Notes: generated from the letters alone by a model not told the origin. A DNA stretch of 64,000 nucleotides from Pleodorina starrii (GCA_030267565.1 BRXU01000020.1:62001-126000); one strand, 5' to 3'; shown: positions 46,101 to 58,500, counted from the first letter of the stretch. Program-made: numbers and translations.

Positions 46101-49100
46101 GCTGGTGGTGCGGTGGAGGACTCTATCTCCATGGTCCGTCTGTGGGTGCACGAGGTGCTTCGTGTCTTCTACGACCGCCTGGTGGATGACGTGGACCGAG
46201 TGTGGATGGGCCAGACACTGGGGGGGCTGGTGGAGCGCCACTTCAAGGAGAAACTGAACAAGGTGGGGAGCAGGGCAGGGATTGAACAAGGCAGGGCAGG
46301 GCAGGGCAGGGCAGGGCAGGGCAGGGCAGGGCAGGGCAGGGCAGGGCAGGGCAGGGCAGGGCAGGGCAGGGCAGGGCATACGAGGGTTTGGTCACCGAGG
46401 TGAGGGCACCAAGGCTCTGCACGCACCTGCGCCTGCGCTCGCGCCGCCTCCCTCCCTCCCCACCCCGCCCCACCCCTTTTGCTACGGTTCGTACTGATGC
46501 CCTGCTGCCCCTCCCTCTCTCCCTCCCCCTCCTGCTGCTGCCGCACACCAAGGTCCTGAACCTGGAGGGCTCCGCGGAGCCTCCGCCCGACGTGATGCTC
46601 ACCGCGCTGCGTTCGCTGGTCTTTGCGGATTTCATGATCCCGGGCGCCGACCCACGGGTCTACACCGAGGTCCGCGACCAGGCGCTCATGCAGCGCGTTG
46701 TGATGGACTATCTGTCGGACCACAACGCCACCTCCAAGAAGCCCATGAGCCTGGTGATATTCCAGTTTGCGCTGGAGCACATCTCCCGTATCTGCCGCAT
46801 CATCACCAGCCCAGGCGGCAACGCGCTGCTGGTGGGTGTGGGCGGCAGCGGCCGACAGAGCCTCACGAGGCTGGCGTCGTACATTGAGGAGTACGAGGTG
46901 TACCAGATCGAGATTAGTAAGACGTACTGCAAGACGGAGTGGCACGATGACCTGAAGAAGGTGCGGAGGAGGGAGGGGCGGGGTGGGGAGGGAGTGGGGA
47001 GGGAGTGGGGTGGGAGAGGGGTGGGAGAGGGGTGGGAGAGGGAGAGGGGAGGTCAGGGAAGATGGGGATGGGGAGGGCGAATGCTGTGCTTTTTGGAGCG
47101 GGGGGCCGGGGAGTGCGGGGGGAGTGGGGGTAAGGGCCCCGAACCAGCAACCCGCTACTGAACACCCTTGCCAACCCGTCGCCCCCTCCCCACCCCACCC
47201 GGTGTGATGGTATTAACCCGGTGTGCCTGCTCACCCCTTACATCCCCCAGTGTCCTGTTTTATTCCTCTTGGAACCCCTTTCATACCCCTCCACGCCCCT
47301 TCTTCACACCCCTTCTTCGCACAACCCCGACTATGTCTTTATTTCTCATCAACGACAACTGGAATTCCCCCCGCCTTCACGCCCCTCCACTCCACTCCAC
47401 ATCCCGCCCTGCCCTGCCCCCTGCCCAGGTCCTCCGTATGGCCGGCGAGGCCAACAAGCGCGTGGTGTTCCTGTTCAGCGACACCCAAATCAAGGAGGAG
47501 AGCTTCGTGGAGGACATTTCCAATCTGCTCAACACCTACGAGGTGCCCAACCTCATGCAGGTGCGCACGCGTCGCTCTCTTAGACCCACGGGTCTGACCC
47601 ACGGGTCGGTCGGTCGGTCGGTCGACACCTGCGCGTCACCGTGTAAGGCCCCGTGCGTGCGTGCGTGTGTGCGTGAGTGCAACCCGCCCTGTTCCCGTCC
47701 CGTCCCGTCCCTCCCCCCCTCGTGTGCAGCTCGTTGCGTCGCGCCCCGTGGGTCGGCCATAGCCACATCCACATCCACACCGCCGTGTCGGTATCTTTGT
47801 TCTTCTTATTCCTTGCCCCTTACCCCTCTCCCTCCCAATGTACCCCTCCCCCCCACATTCCCCCCCACACTCCCCCGACATGGCTGCCTCAGTCGAGCGA
47901 CCTGGTGGCGATCTTTGAGAACATCCGCCCTCGAGCCAAGGCCGCGGGGATGGACGGCGGCCGCACGCAGCTGTACAACTTCTTCGTGCAAGAGGTGCGG
48001 ATGTGTGTGTGGGGTGTGTGTGTGTGTGTGTGTGCGCGTGTGTGGTGGATGGGTGTGTGTGTTTTACTGTGTGTGTAATTTTGTGTGTGTGTTTGCGCAG
48101 ACAGACCACACCGCGAAGACCACCACCCCCGCTGACCGCACCACAACGCCGCTGACCACACCACACCTCACCACACCAGACACCAAACCGCTGTGCCAAT
48201 GCCGCCTTTGCTGCCCCTCCCTCCCGCCGTTCCGCCCCCCCACACACCCACTCTTGGCCGTTTTTGCGCCTCTGAGAGCCTCTGAGAGAGTGCTGGCCAG
48301 AGCCACAGACAAAGGCCGGTCCGTCATGCGCGCGACGAGAGCCGCGGCCGGTCGCCCGTTGTAATGGCCCCTCTGGGGAGCACCCTCAGCCCCAAAGCCC
48401 CTCAGCCCCAAAGAAAAAACAAACACGAAAAACAAACACGAAAAAACAAACAAACCCCTCTCTTCGCCCCTTCCCTCCCCCCCCCGGCCCCCCTCCCTCC
48501 CCTTCTCCGCTGCGATTTTTCTTCATACCCCGCCACAGGTCCGTCGCAATATGCACATTGTGTTGTCGTTCAGTCCCGTGGGCGACAGCTTCCGAGAGCG
48601 CCTCCGCAAGTTCCCCTCGCTCGTCAATTGCACCACAATCGACTGGTGGGACCGATGGGGGGGGGGTCAATCCGGGGAGGAGGGGAGGGGGAGGAGGGGG
48701 AGGCCGGGGAGGAGGAGGGTGCGGGGAGGTGGGGTTGATCCGGGGGTCAATCCGGAGGGGGGGGGGTATAAAGAAAATTTCGCAGCGGAGAAGGAGACGG
48801 CGTTAGCGAACGGACCGGGGGAGGCCGGGGAGGGAGGGGGGTTCTGTTCCAGGCCCGGGGGGGGGGAGAGATCAGCGGCGGTTCACGACAGGCGGCCCCT
48901 CTGCGGCACATTGGGGGGGGGGGGAGGCGGCCGGCTAGCCGGCTTCCGGCACTCGCCAACAGAGGGCTGGGGCTGTGGGTCGGAGCGTGCAGGCGGCCCG
49001 AAGCGGCCCGGGTGGTTCATCCCTGCGCTCCACCCCCGCTCTTGCTCGTCCCCTCGGCCTCTGCCCCCTGCACCCCACTCACCCCCTCCCCGCCCTCCCG

Positions 49101-49543
49101 TCCCCTCCCCTCCTCTCCCTTTCCCCTGCCCTCCCCCCACCCCACTCCTCCCCGCCCACCCCACCCCCCCGTTCTGGGTCCGTTCGCTAACGCCGTCTCC
49201 TTCTTCGCTGCGAAATCTTCTTTATCCCCTCCCCTCCCCCTCCCTCCCCCCCCCTCAGGTTTACCAAGTGGCCCACCGATGCGCTCCACACGGTGGCCCG
49301 CTCCTTCCTGGCCAACCTGGTGGGCATTGAGGAGCGAGTGGCGGCACAGCTGCCGGGACTGTGCGTCATGTTCCACCAATCGGTGCAGGTGAGGGGGGGT
49401 TATAAAGGGAAAATCGCAGCGGGGGGGGGGTTGTGGGGGGGTGAGGAGGTGGTTGGGTGGGGGATGGGGGGGCCGAGGGCCGGGGTTCTGACCCCCCCCT
49501 CTTTTCGCTGCGGTTGCCGTCCTTTGCTGCGGCTCCTCATCAT

Positions 49544-49583
<40 letters not shown>

Positions 49584-52500
49584 TGCTTCTCCGCCCCAGT
49601 ACCGATGTCGCATTGCGGTCATAACCTCCCCCAACCTCCTACTCCATCGCTCACCCCCTCCCCCCCACCCCATCCCCTCCCCATCCCCCAGGCCCTGACC
49701 GACCGCTACCTGGCGGAGGCCCGGCGCTATTACTACGTAACGCCCACATCGTACCTGGAGCTACTGCTGTCGTACAAGAGCCTGCTGGCCAAGCGGCAGA
49801 ACGAGGTCATGACGGTCAAGCGGAGATACGAGGTGAGGTGCGGGGAGGGGGAGGGGGAGGGGAGGAGCAGGGTTTGTGTGGGTGTGTGTGTGTGGGTGTG
49901 AGGGGGAGGGGAGAAGCGGTGCGGGTGGGCTGGGGGGAGCGCGGGCGCGGGTTGGGGTTGGGTGGTGCGGATTTGGAGTGGGGGAGGTTTTGGCCTGTGT
50001 TGGGGCGTTTAGCTCTTCATCCCGTCTTCTGGCAAACGTTGCGCTGCTGGCAGCGCACCAGCTGCCTCTGCTGACGGCATCGCTGTCATCCCCCTTAACC
50101 CTCTCAACCCTCCAACCCTGCGCCCGCTCCCCTCCTCCTCCTCCTCCTCCTCCTCCCTTACCCCCTGTCCCCCCCTTTCCACCCCCTTCTCACCCCCTTG
50201 TACCCCCCTTCCGTCCCCCCCTTCCCCCCCCCCTTTTTCAGATCGGCCTTGAGAAGCTGCAGCTGACCGAGGAGAGCGTCACCGGCATGAAGGAGGAGCT
50301 GATTGCGCTGCAGCCCCAATTGGAAGAGAGCACCCGGCAGACGGCGGCGGCCATGGAGGTCATATCCAAGGAGAGTGTGGAGGCGGACAAGGTCAAGCAG
50401 GTGAGACGGACATGAGAGGCGGATGAGAGGCAGGGAGAGGCAGGGAGGGAGGGAGGGAGGGAGAGGCAGGGAGGGAGAGAGGGAGGGAGGCCCCCTCTCG
50501 TCTCGTCTCTTATCCCGCCCTCCCGCCGGCCATTTTTCCCCCGCCTCACCGCTCTCCTCTGCCTTCCCTCTCCACACCCTCTCCCTCCTCCCCACCTACC
50601 CCTTCCCTCCCCTCCCTCTACCTTCCCTCTCCCCATCCTCCGCTCTCCCCTCTCCCCACCCTCTCCCCACCCTCTCCCTCCTCCCCACCTACCCCTCTCC
50701 CCACCCTCCCCTCATCCTCTCCCCACCCTCTCCCCACCCTCTCCCTCCCCTCCCTCTCCCCTTCCCTCTCCCTCTCCCTCCCCTCCCTCTCCCCACCCTC
50801 CTCTCCCTCCCCTCTCCCTCCCTCTCCCTCTCCCCTTTCCTCTCCCCACCCTCTGCCTTCCCTCTCCCCACCCTCCTCTCCCACTCCCTCTTCCCTCCCC
50901 TCTCCCTCTCCCTCCCCCTCGCCTCCCCCAGGTTGTTTCCAAGGAGGAGGCCACCGCCAGTGCCGAGGCCGCCACCGTCAAGGCCATCAAGGACGAGTGC
51001 GAGGCGGACCTGGCGGAGGCGCTGCCGGCGCTGGAGGCCGCCATATCGGCGCTCAACACGCTCAAGCCGGCGGACATTACGGAGGTCAAGGGCATGAAGA
51101 GCCCCCCTGGAGGCGTGCGGAGAGTGCTGGAGGCCATCTGCATCATGAAGGGTGGGAGCAGGGGGGCGGGGCGGGTGTGGGGGGGAGCGGGGGGGGAGGG
51201 GAGGGAGGGGAGGAGGAGGGAAGGGGGAAGGGAAAGGGGAAGGGGGGGTTCAGGGCAGGGCAGGTTCAGGGCAGGGCAGGATGGGATGGAAGGAGCCGAG
51301 TGCGACCTCAGGCCTGTGGGGTGGGAAGGGAGGGAGGGAGGATCGGTGGGCCTGACCCCACCCCCCCGTTTGCTTTCTTCCTTCCTCCTCCCTCCCACTC
51401 CCCCTCGGCCTATACTGGCTCCGGCCTATATGTGGATAACCCACCCCTCCCATCTATCTCCCCCTCCCCCTCCCTCTCGCTCTCTTGCTTCCTTCCTATC
51501 CCCCCCCTTCCCTCCCCCTGCCTCTCCCTCCCATCCCTCTCGCTCTGTCTCTCGCACTCGTCTCAGGTGTTCGCCCCGTGCGCATGAAGGACACCAACAC
51601 CGGCCGCATGGTGGATGACTACTGGGAGGCCTCCAAGAAGATGCTCATGGAGTTTGACTTTCTGGATTCGCTCAAAAAGTACGACAAGGACCACATCCCG
51701 CCCGAGGTCATCCAGCGCATCAGGCCCTTCGTGCACGACCCCGACTTCCAGCCCAAGGTCATCGAAAAGGTGCGGTTGCGGTCAGCGGTCTGTGGTTTGC
51801 GGTTTGTGGTTTGAGGTCTGCGGTTTGCAGTGGGGTTTGCGGTCTGCGAAGTGAAGATGTACCGTATTCATTGAGCGTGCCGTTGTGGCCGTTGTGGCCG
51901 ATCCCCCGATCGTTGCGTTGATGAACCCATCTTGTTCTTGTCCTTGCCGTCTGCCTTGCCGCCCCCGCGCCCTCCCCCTCCCCCATGCCACGTGTACACT
52001 TGCGTTGATGAACCCGTCTTGTTCTTGTCCTTGCCGTCTGCCTTGACGTCCCCTCCCCCGCTCCCATGCCACGTACACGTGAATGCGCAGCAATCCACGG
52101 CTTGCGCGGGTCTGTGCTCGTGGGTGATCGCCATGGAGAAGTACGACAAGGTGATCAAGGAGGTGGAGCCCAAGCGACAGAAGCTGAGGGAGGCGGAGGG
52201 GCAGCTCGAGGTGGGTGTGGGTGGCTGGGTGTGTGCGTGTGTATTTGGGTGTGTGTATTTGGGGGTGTGTGTGCGGGCGGTGCGTGTGTGGGTGCCTGTG
52301 GGTGAGTGCGCCTACCTACCGGTACCTACCTTGTGTAGCACAGCGTATTGTTGGGACTTCATGTAACCCCCCTGGCGCTATCCTTCCCCCCCACCCCCAC
52401 CCCACCCTGGCCGTCTTCAACCCTAAGTGTAAACGTCCCTGTGCGGGCCCCTCCCTACCCTCCTCTTCCCTCCTGCCTCCCCTCCCCGCCCTCCCCGCCC

Positions 52501-55500
52501 CTCCCCTCCCCGCCCTCCCCTCCCCTCCCCTCCCCTCCCCTCCCCACCCTCTCCTGCCTCCCTCCCCCCCCCTCCCCTCCCCTCCCCGCCCCGCCCCTCC
52601 CCTCCCCGCCCTCCCCTGCCTCCCTCCCCCCCCCTCCCCTCCCCTCCCCTCCCCTCCCCGCCCCTCCCCTCCCCTCCCCTCCCTCCCCTCCCCTCCCCTG
52701 CCTCCCCTCCCCTCCCCTGCCTCCCCCCCCTGCCTCCCTCCCCCCCCTCCCCTCCCCTCCCCCCCCCTCCCCTCCCCTCCCCGCCCCCCCCCTCCCCTCC
52801 CCTCCAGTCCCTCCCCTCCCCTCCCCTCCCTCCCCTCCCCTCCCCTGCCTCCCCTCCCCTCCCCTGCCTCCCCTCCCCTCCCCTGCCTCCCCCCCCTGCC
52901 TCCCTCCCCTCCCCTCCCCGCCCCTCCCCTCCCTCCCCTCCCCTCCCCTGCCTCCCCTCCCCTCCCCTGCCTCCCCCCCCTGCCTCCCTCCCCCCCCTCC
53001 CCTCCCCTCCCCTCCCCTGCCTCCCCTCCCCCCCCTGCCTCCCCCCCCTGCCTCCAGGTGGTGATGGGCGCTCTGCGCTCCAAGCAGGCGGAGCTGAAGC
53101 TGGTGATGGACAAACTGGCACGACTGGATGCGGACCTGCAGGTGGGGAGGGGGCGGCGCTGGGCGGGGTTGGGGCGGGTCAGGGACCGACCCACGGGTCG
53201 GGGCTGGGCGGGTTTAAACCCCTCAAGCGCGGTACCGTGCCTACTCGTACCGTACCTACGCGTGTGTCTTGTCGTGCACCTCTGCCGCCCCCCCCCTCCC
53301 CTTACAGCCGGAACACCACTGGACGCAGCATCGCTCTGCTAACCTCCAACCTCCTCCTCTCCCCCATGTCCCAAACTGCATCATCATCACCTTGTTCATC
53401 TTCTTCATCATCTTCATCATGCACCCCCCCCATCAACCCCCGCCTCCCATCAACCCCTCGCAGGACAAGAAGCGGCGCAAGGAGAAGCTGGAGCACGATG
53501 TGCACATGTGCACGGTCAAGTTGGAGCGCGCTGAGAAGCTGATCAGCGGGCTGGGCGGTGAGAAGAGCCGGTGGACCACGGAGGCGAGGTCGCTGGGGGA
53601 GCTGTACGTCAAGCTGACGGGCGACGTGCTGCTGGCGGCGGGACAGATCGCCTACCTGGGGCCATTCACCGCCATGTACAGGTGTGTGTGTGGGTTTGTT
53701 GGGGTGGGGGAGTGGGGGTAAGAAAAAAGAGTGAAGGGACGGGGACTGCGTCCCCCTAAGTGTTTTTATCGTGTGTGTGGGGGGGGGGGTGGGGGAGGCG
53801 CTGGGGGTTGGGTGGCGGCTTGGTGGTGGTTTCGGAGGTCGTGTGCTCCCGCTGCGCCTCCCTGCGGTTCGCCCCGCTTAGCGCTGCAGTCCATGCAGTC
53901 CGTCCGTCCCTCCTTTCACCTCCCGCTGTTCGTCGCTGTTCGTCGCTAGCCCGCTTCCCTAGTTTGTAGTAACCCGGCGCTTGTCCTGCTGCCTGCGGCC
54001 CGCTGCCTGTTGCTGCTCTCGCCACCGCCACCGCTGCTGTCCGCTGCTGCTGTCCCGCTGCCTGTTGCTTCCTTCTCCGCTGCTGTCCCGCTGCCTGTTG
54101 CTTCCTTCTCCGCTGCTGCTGTTCAGGTCCACGGTTCTGGCCCAGTGGGTGACCGCCTGTCAGCGCAACGATGTGCCCTGCAACGAGCGCTTCAAGCTGG
54201 AGACCGTGCTGGGAGACCCCGTCAAGGTGGGTGTGAGGGGGGGGGGGCTGGTGAGGGGGTGCGAGGGGTGCGAGGGGGCATGTGTGTTCCCGCCTGCGCT
54301 GCGCTGTGCTGTGACAAACCCACCACCACTGTGCACCCTTCCTTCCTTCCTTCCTTCCTGGCTGGCTCCCTTCTGCGCTGCGCTGCGTTGCGGGTGTTGC
54401 GTTGCGTTGCGTTGTGCTGCGGGTTGTGCTGCGTTGCGCGAGTTGCGTACCGCGTCTCACACGCTTCACCTCCCCACCCCGCCCCGCCCTCTCCCGCCTC
54501 GCCCTCTCATGCCTTGCCCTCACAGCCTTCTCCGACCTCATCCCCTCCCTCCTCCCCTTCCTCCCCTCCCCTCTCCACCGCCCTCCCTCCCCTCCTCAGA
54601 TTCGTCAATGGAACATCTGGGGCCTGCCCAAGGACGACTTCAGTACGGAGAACTCCATCGCCATCGACCAGGGCCGCCGCTGGCCGCTGTGCATAGACCC
54701 GCAGGGACTGGCCAACAAGTGGATACGGAACATGGAGAAGGATCGGGGGCTGCAGGTGGGGTGGGGGGTGGGGGTGGGGTGGGCTGGGGGGTGGGTAAGG
54801 GCGGGATAAGGGGGGTGGGGCGGGATAAGGGGGTTGGGGCTGGGGTGTTCATCCCTTCCCTTCCTGGGGCCGCACCTGCCGCACTTTCCCTCACACGCTT
54901 TTCCCGCTTCCTACCCCTCCACCCCTGCCCTGCCTACCGTATCTTTATCGCCGCTCGGCTCACCTCATCCCAGCCCTCACCCTCATCCTCATCCCTTTCC
55001 TACCATGCTCCCCCCTCCGCCGCCGCCGCCTTCTTTCTTACCCTCCCCCCCCACCCCTCACCCCCCCTCCCGCACCCCCCCACCACCCCACACCCCGCCC
55101 CCGCCCCCCACTCTTTTTCCAGGTGATCAAGCTGAGCGACGCCAACTACCTTCGCACGCTGGAGAACGCCATCCAGTTCGGCAAGCCCGTCCTCCTTGAG
55201 AACGTGATGGAGGCCCTTGACGCCTCCCTGGAGCCGCTGCTGCAGAAGCAGACCTTCAAGCAGGGCGGCGCGATGTGCATCCGGCTGGGTGACGCGACGG
55301 TGGAGTACAGCGAGGACTTCAAGTTCTACATGACCACCAAGCTCCGAAACCCGCACTACACGCCGGAGCTGTGCACCAAGGTAGGAAGGGGTGTGGGGGT
55401 GTGTGGGTGTGGGGGTGGGGGTGTGTGCACCAGGAGGGGTGTTTTTTGGGGGGGGGGCGGGTGGGGGGAGGGGGTGGTGGGAAGGGGTGGGAGGTGGGGT

Positions 55501-58500
55501 GGTGGGTTGGACCCGGGGCCCGTCGTTTCGGGCGATACTGTGCGCTCCTGCCCTCTCCCCGCGCCCCCTGTCGCCTCGCCCCTGCCAGCTTGTCAGCTTG
55601 GCCTGGGTTTTTTTATTGTGCTTGTCATGCTACTCGCCCCCACTTTCCCCCCCTCCCCTCCCCTCCCCTCCCCTTCCCCTCTCTCCCTCCCACCCCCAGG
55701 TCTCCCTGCTCAACTTTATGACCACCCCCGAGGGCCTGGAGGACCAGCTGCTGGGTATCGTGGTGGCTAAGGAGAGACCCGACCTGGAGGAGGAGAAGAA
55801 CAAACTCATCCTGGTGGTGCGTGAGGGGGGGGGAGTGTGTGTGTGTTTGTGTGTGTGTGTGGGGGGGGAGGGGTGGCAGACGAGACGAGGAGGGGCGGGG
55901 GACCTGAGTGGGGTTGAGCTGGGCTGAGCCTGGGGCACTGGGGGGGATGTGTGTGTATGTGTGTTTGTGTGTTGTTGCCGGTAGGCCGCCTGATCTGTGG
56001 GCAGTCCGGCCGTCTGTTGCGCCGGGCTTTTTGGTCGCGCACCCACCCTCCCAAGTCCCAACCCGGGGATAACGCAATACGTGTACTGTACACGTGCATA
56101 AAACGCCGCCACGTGCCTTCCTTCCTGCCATATATCCTGTTTCCCCCCCCCCCACCCGCCCCCCCCCCCCCCACACACACATAGGGCGCCGAGAACAAGA
56201 AGCGGCTCAAGGAGATTGAGGACGAGATCCTGCGGGTGCTGTCCAGCAGCGAGGGAAACATCCTGGAGGACGAGGAGGGAGTCAACATCCTGCAGGTACG
56301 ACAGCAAGAGGAGTACAACACTCACATGTACGGCATGTTACGGCATGTTACGGATGGCGATGTCCGATGTGCCCTCTCCTCCTGCCCTCCTCTGCCCTGT
56401 GGGCGCCTAGCACGGAAAAGCCGACGCTGGTGTTCCGCCCCGGAGCTTGAGGGATCCGCCCCGCTTGGGCAGCCGGCCATGGCAACTGCGCCAACCCACC
56501 CCCCCAAAAAACACAAAAAGCAACACACCCCTCCACAAGAGCTCCTCCCATCCCTCGCCGCGTGTCCTTCTCCTCCCTTCTCTGTCACACACACCCCCGA
56601 CCCCCTCACTCCACCCTTTCTTCCCTTTCCCCCAACACACACCCACACCCCACACCCCCCCACACACACCCACAGTCCTCCAAGGTCCTCTCGGACGAGA
56701 TCAGCGAGAAGCAGCAGGTGGCGGACGTGACCGAGGCCAAGATCGACGAGGCGCGCGCCGGCTACAAGCCCGTGGCGCACCACTCCTCGCTGCTTTACTT
56801 TTGCGTCACCGACCTCGCCAACATCGACCCCATGTACCAGTACTCACTGCGCTGGTTCGTGGACCTGTTTGTGCGCGCCATCGCCGATTCGCAGCGCTCG
56901 GACGATCTGGAGGACCGGCTGCAGTTGCTCAACAGCTACTTTACCTTTTTCCTGTACCAGAACGTGTGCCGCAGCCTGTTTGAGAAGGACAAGCTGCTGT
57001 TTGCGTTTGTGCTGGTTTCGAAGCTGCAGATGGACGAGCACAACATGGCGGCGGACGAGCTGCGGTTCTTGCTGACCGGGGGTGAGAGAAGGAGGGTTGT
57101 AGGGGGAGGGAGGGGGTTGTAGGGGGAGGGGTTGTAGGGGGAAGGGGAGGGGGGCGTGATGGCCTCCGCCCCCAATGCGGCCACTGTTGTCGAATCTCCG
57201 AAACGGTGGTACCGCGGGATCGTACAAATCCTAAATCTGCCATCATCTCCCTACCCGCCCCGCCACCCCCCAACTCCTCCCCGCCCCACCCCGCCATCCC
57301 CCTTCCCCCCCCCAAACACAGGCGTTGCCATGGGCGACCTGCCGTCCCCCAACCCCGCCCCCGAGTGGATCAGTGAGCGCATGTGGGGCGAGCTGTGCCG
57401 CGCCTCCGCCCTGACCGCCACCTCCACCTGGTCTGGACTGGCGGAACACGTGGCTTCGGAGCCGGCGGCCTGGAAGCGCATCTACGACTCCCTGGAGCCG
57501 CACACGGAACAGCTGCCGGAGCCCTGGCACGCCAAGTTGGACGCGTTCCAACGGATTATTGTGCTGCGGACGATACGGTACGGGTCTCGAGGGAGGAGGA
57601 GGGGAAGGAGGGGGAGGAGGGGGAGGACGGGGGAGGAGGGGCAATAAGAACGAGGGACGTAGGCGGAGGGACGTACGGTAGGCGAACGAGGAGAAGCCAT
57701 GTGTGTTTGGGTTTTAGATGGCTGGATGCTGCAACCAGTACCCGTACACACCAACCCTTCCCTTCCCGCCAACCCTATCCAACCTTATCCAACCCTCGCC
57801 GCCTTCCCTTCCTTCCCTTCCCCTCCCTCCCCCTCCCCCCCTCGTTCAGGCCCGACAAGCTCATCCCCGCGCTCACCCTCTTTGTGGCCGACACCATGGG
57901 CAAGCGCTTCGTGGAGCCGCTGCCCTTCGCCATCGAGCCCTCCTTCAACGACTCGTCCGCCACCAGCCCCCTCATCTTTGTGTTGTCGCCCGGGTCCGAC
58001 CCCATGGCCAGCCTTCAGATGTTTGCGGACGACAAGGGCATCCGCCTGGAGTCCGTCAGTCTGGGCCAGGGCCAAGGGCCCATTGCGCAGCGCTGGATCG
58101 AGCAGGGCATGACCGAGGGCTTTTGGGTGGTGCTTCAGAACTGCCACCTGGCGAGGTCCTTTCTGCCCACCCTGGAGCTGATTTGCGAGCAGCAGCTGGT
58201 GGACGGAAAGGTCAACAGGAACTTCAGGTGAGGGTTTTAGGGTTTCAGTTTCACCTCCTAAACCCTGATCGGCCTCCTTTCCTCTTCTCAGTTCTCACCC
58301 CTCACCTTCTGAACCCCCCGCCTCTCCCCTCTCCCCCCTCCCCTTCCCCGCCAGGCTGTGGCTGACCTCCTACCCCTCCCCCATCTTCCCCATCTCCATT
58401 CTTGAGAACGGCGTCAAGATGACCAACGAGGCGCCCAAGGGCCTGCGCGCTGGCCTGCTGCGAACCTACATGTCCGACCCCATCTCAAACCCCGAGTTCT

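Larger units (their letters stand above)
43150..48645 (+). other. Dynein AAA3 and AAA4 exons
   Basis: AAA3: GPTGTGKT split by the intron 43341-43815, Walker [11 protein letters not shown] (44389-44490), then [23 protein letters not shown]4: [16 protein letters not shown] followed by [17 protein letters not shown] (46553-46960), Walker-B-like [15 protein letters not shown] (47429-47560) and [20 protein letters not shown] (48539-48645). The last exon ends TG| and joins GTTTACCAAG to give DWFTKWP, the usual entry to the stalk. Confidence 0.9.
49259..53140 (+). other. Dynein stalk coiled coils and microtubule-binding domain exons
   Basis: CC1 is rich in Glu, Lys, Leu and Ala heptad-like runs (50242-51152, e.g. 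[20 protein letters not shown]). The microtubule-binding domain spans from [20 protein letters not shown] through [20 protein letters not shown] (51567-51769) to [18 protein letters not shown] (52091-52210); CC2 follows with [20 protein letters not shown] and continues in exons 53057-53140 and 53463 on. The order and length fit axonemal dyneins without the extra flap of outer-arm types. Confidence 0.87.

Noticed and set aside
50560..50932. C/T tract considered as a separate repeat-family finding
   Set aside because: Similar in kind to the longer tract at 52452-53056 and adds no distinct signal.
52316..53194. Long Gly/Arg/Glu-rich minus frame and Pro/Ser-rich plus frames
   Set aside because: Artefact of the CCCCT pyrimidine tract in a dynein intron; no homology and no codon structure.
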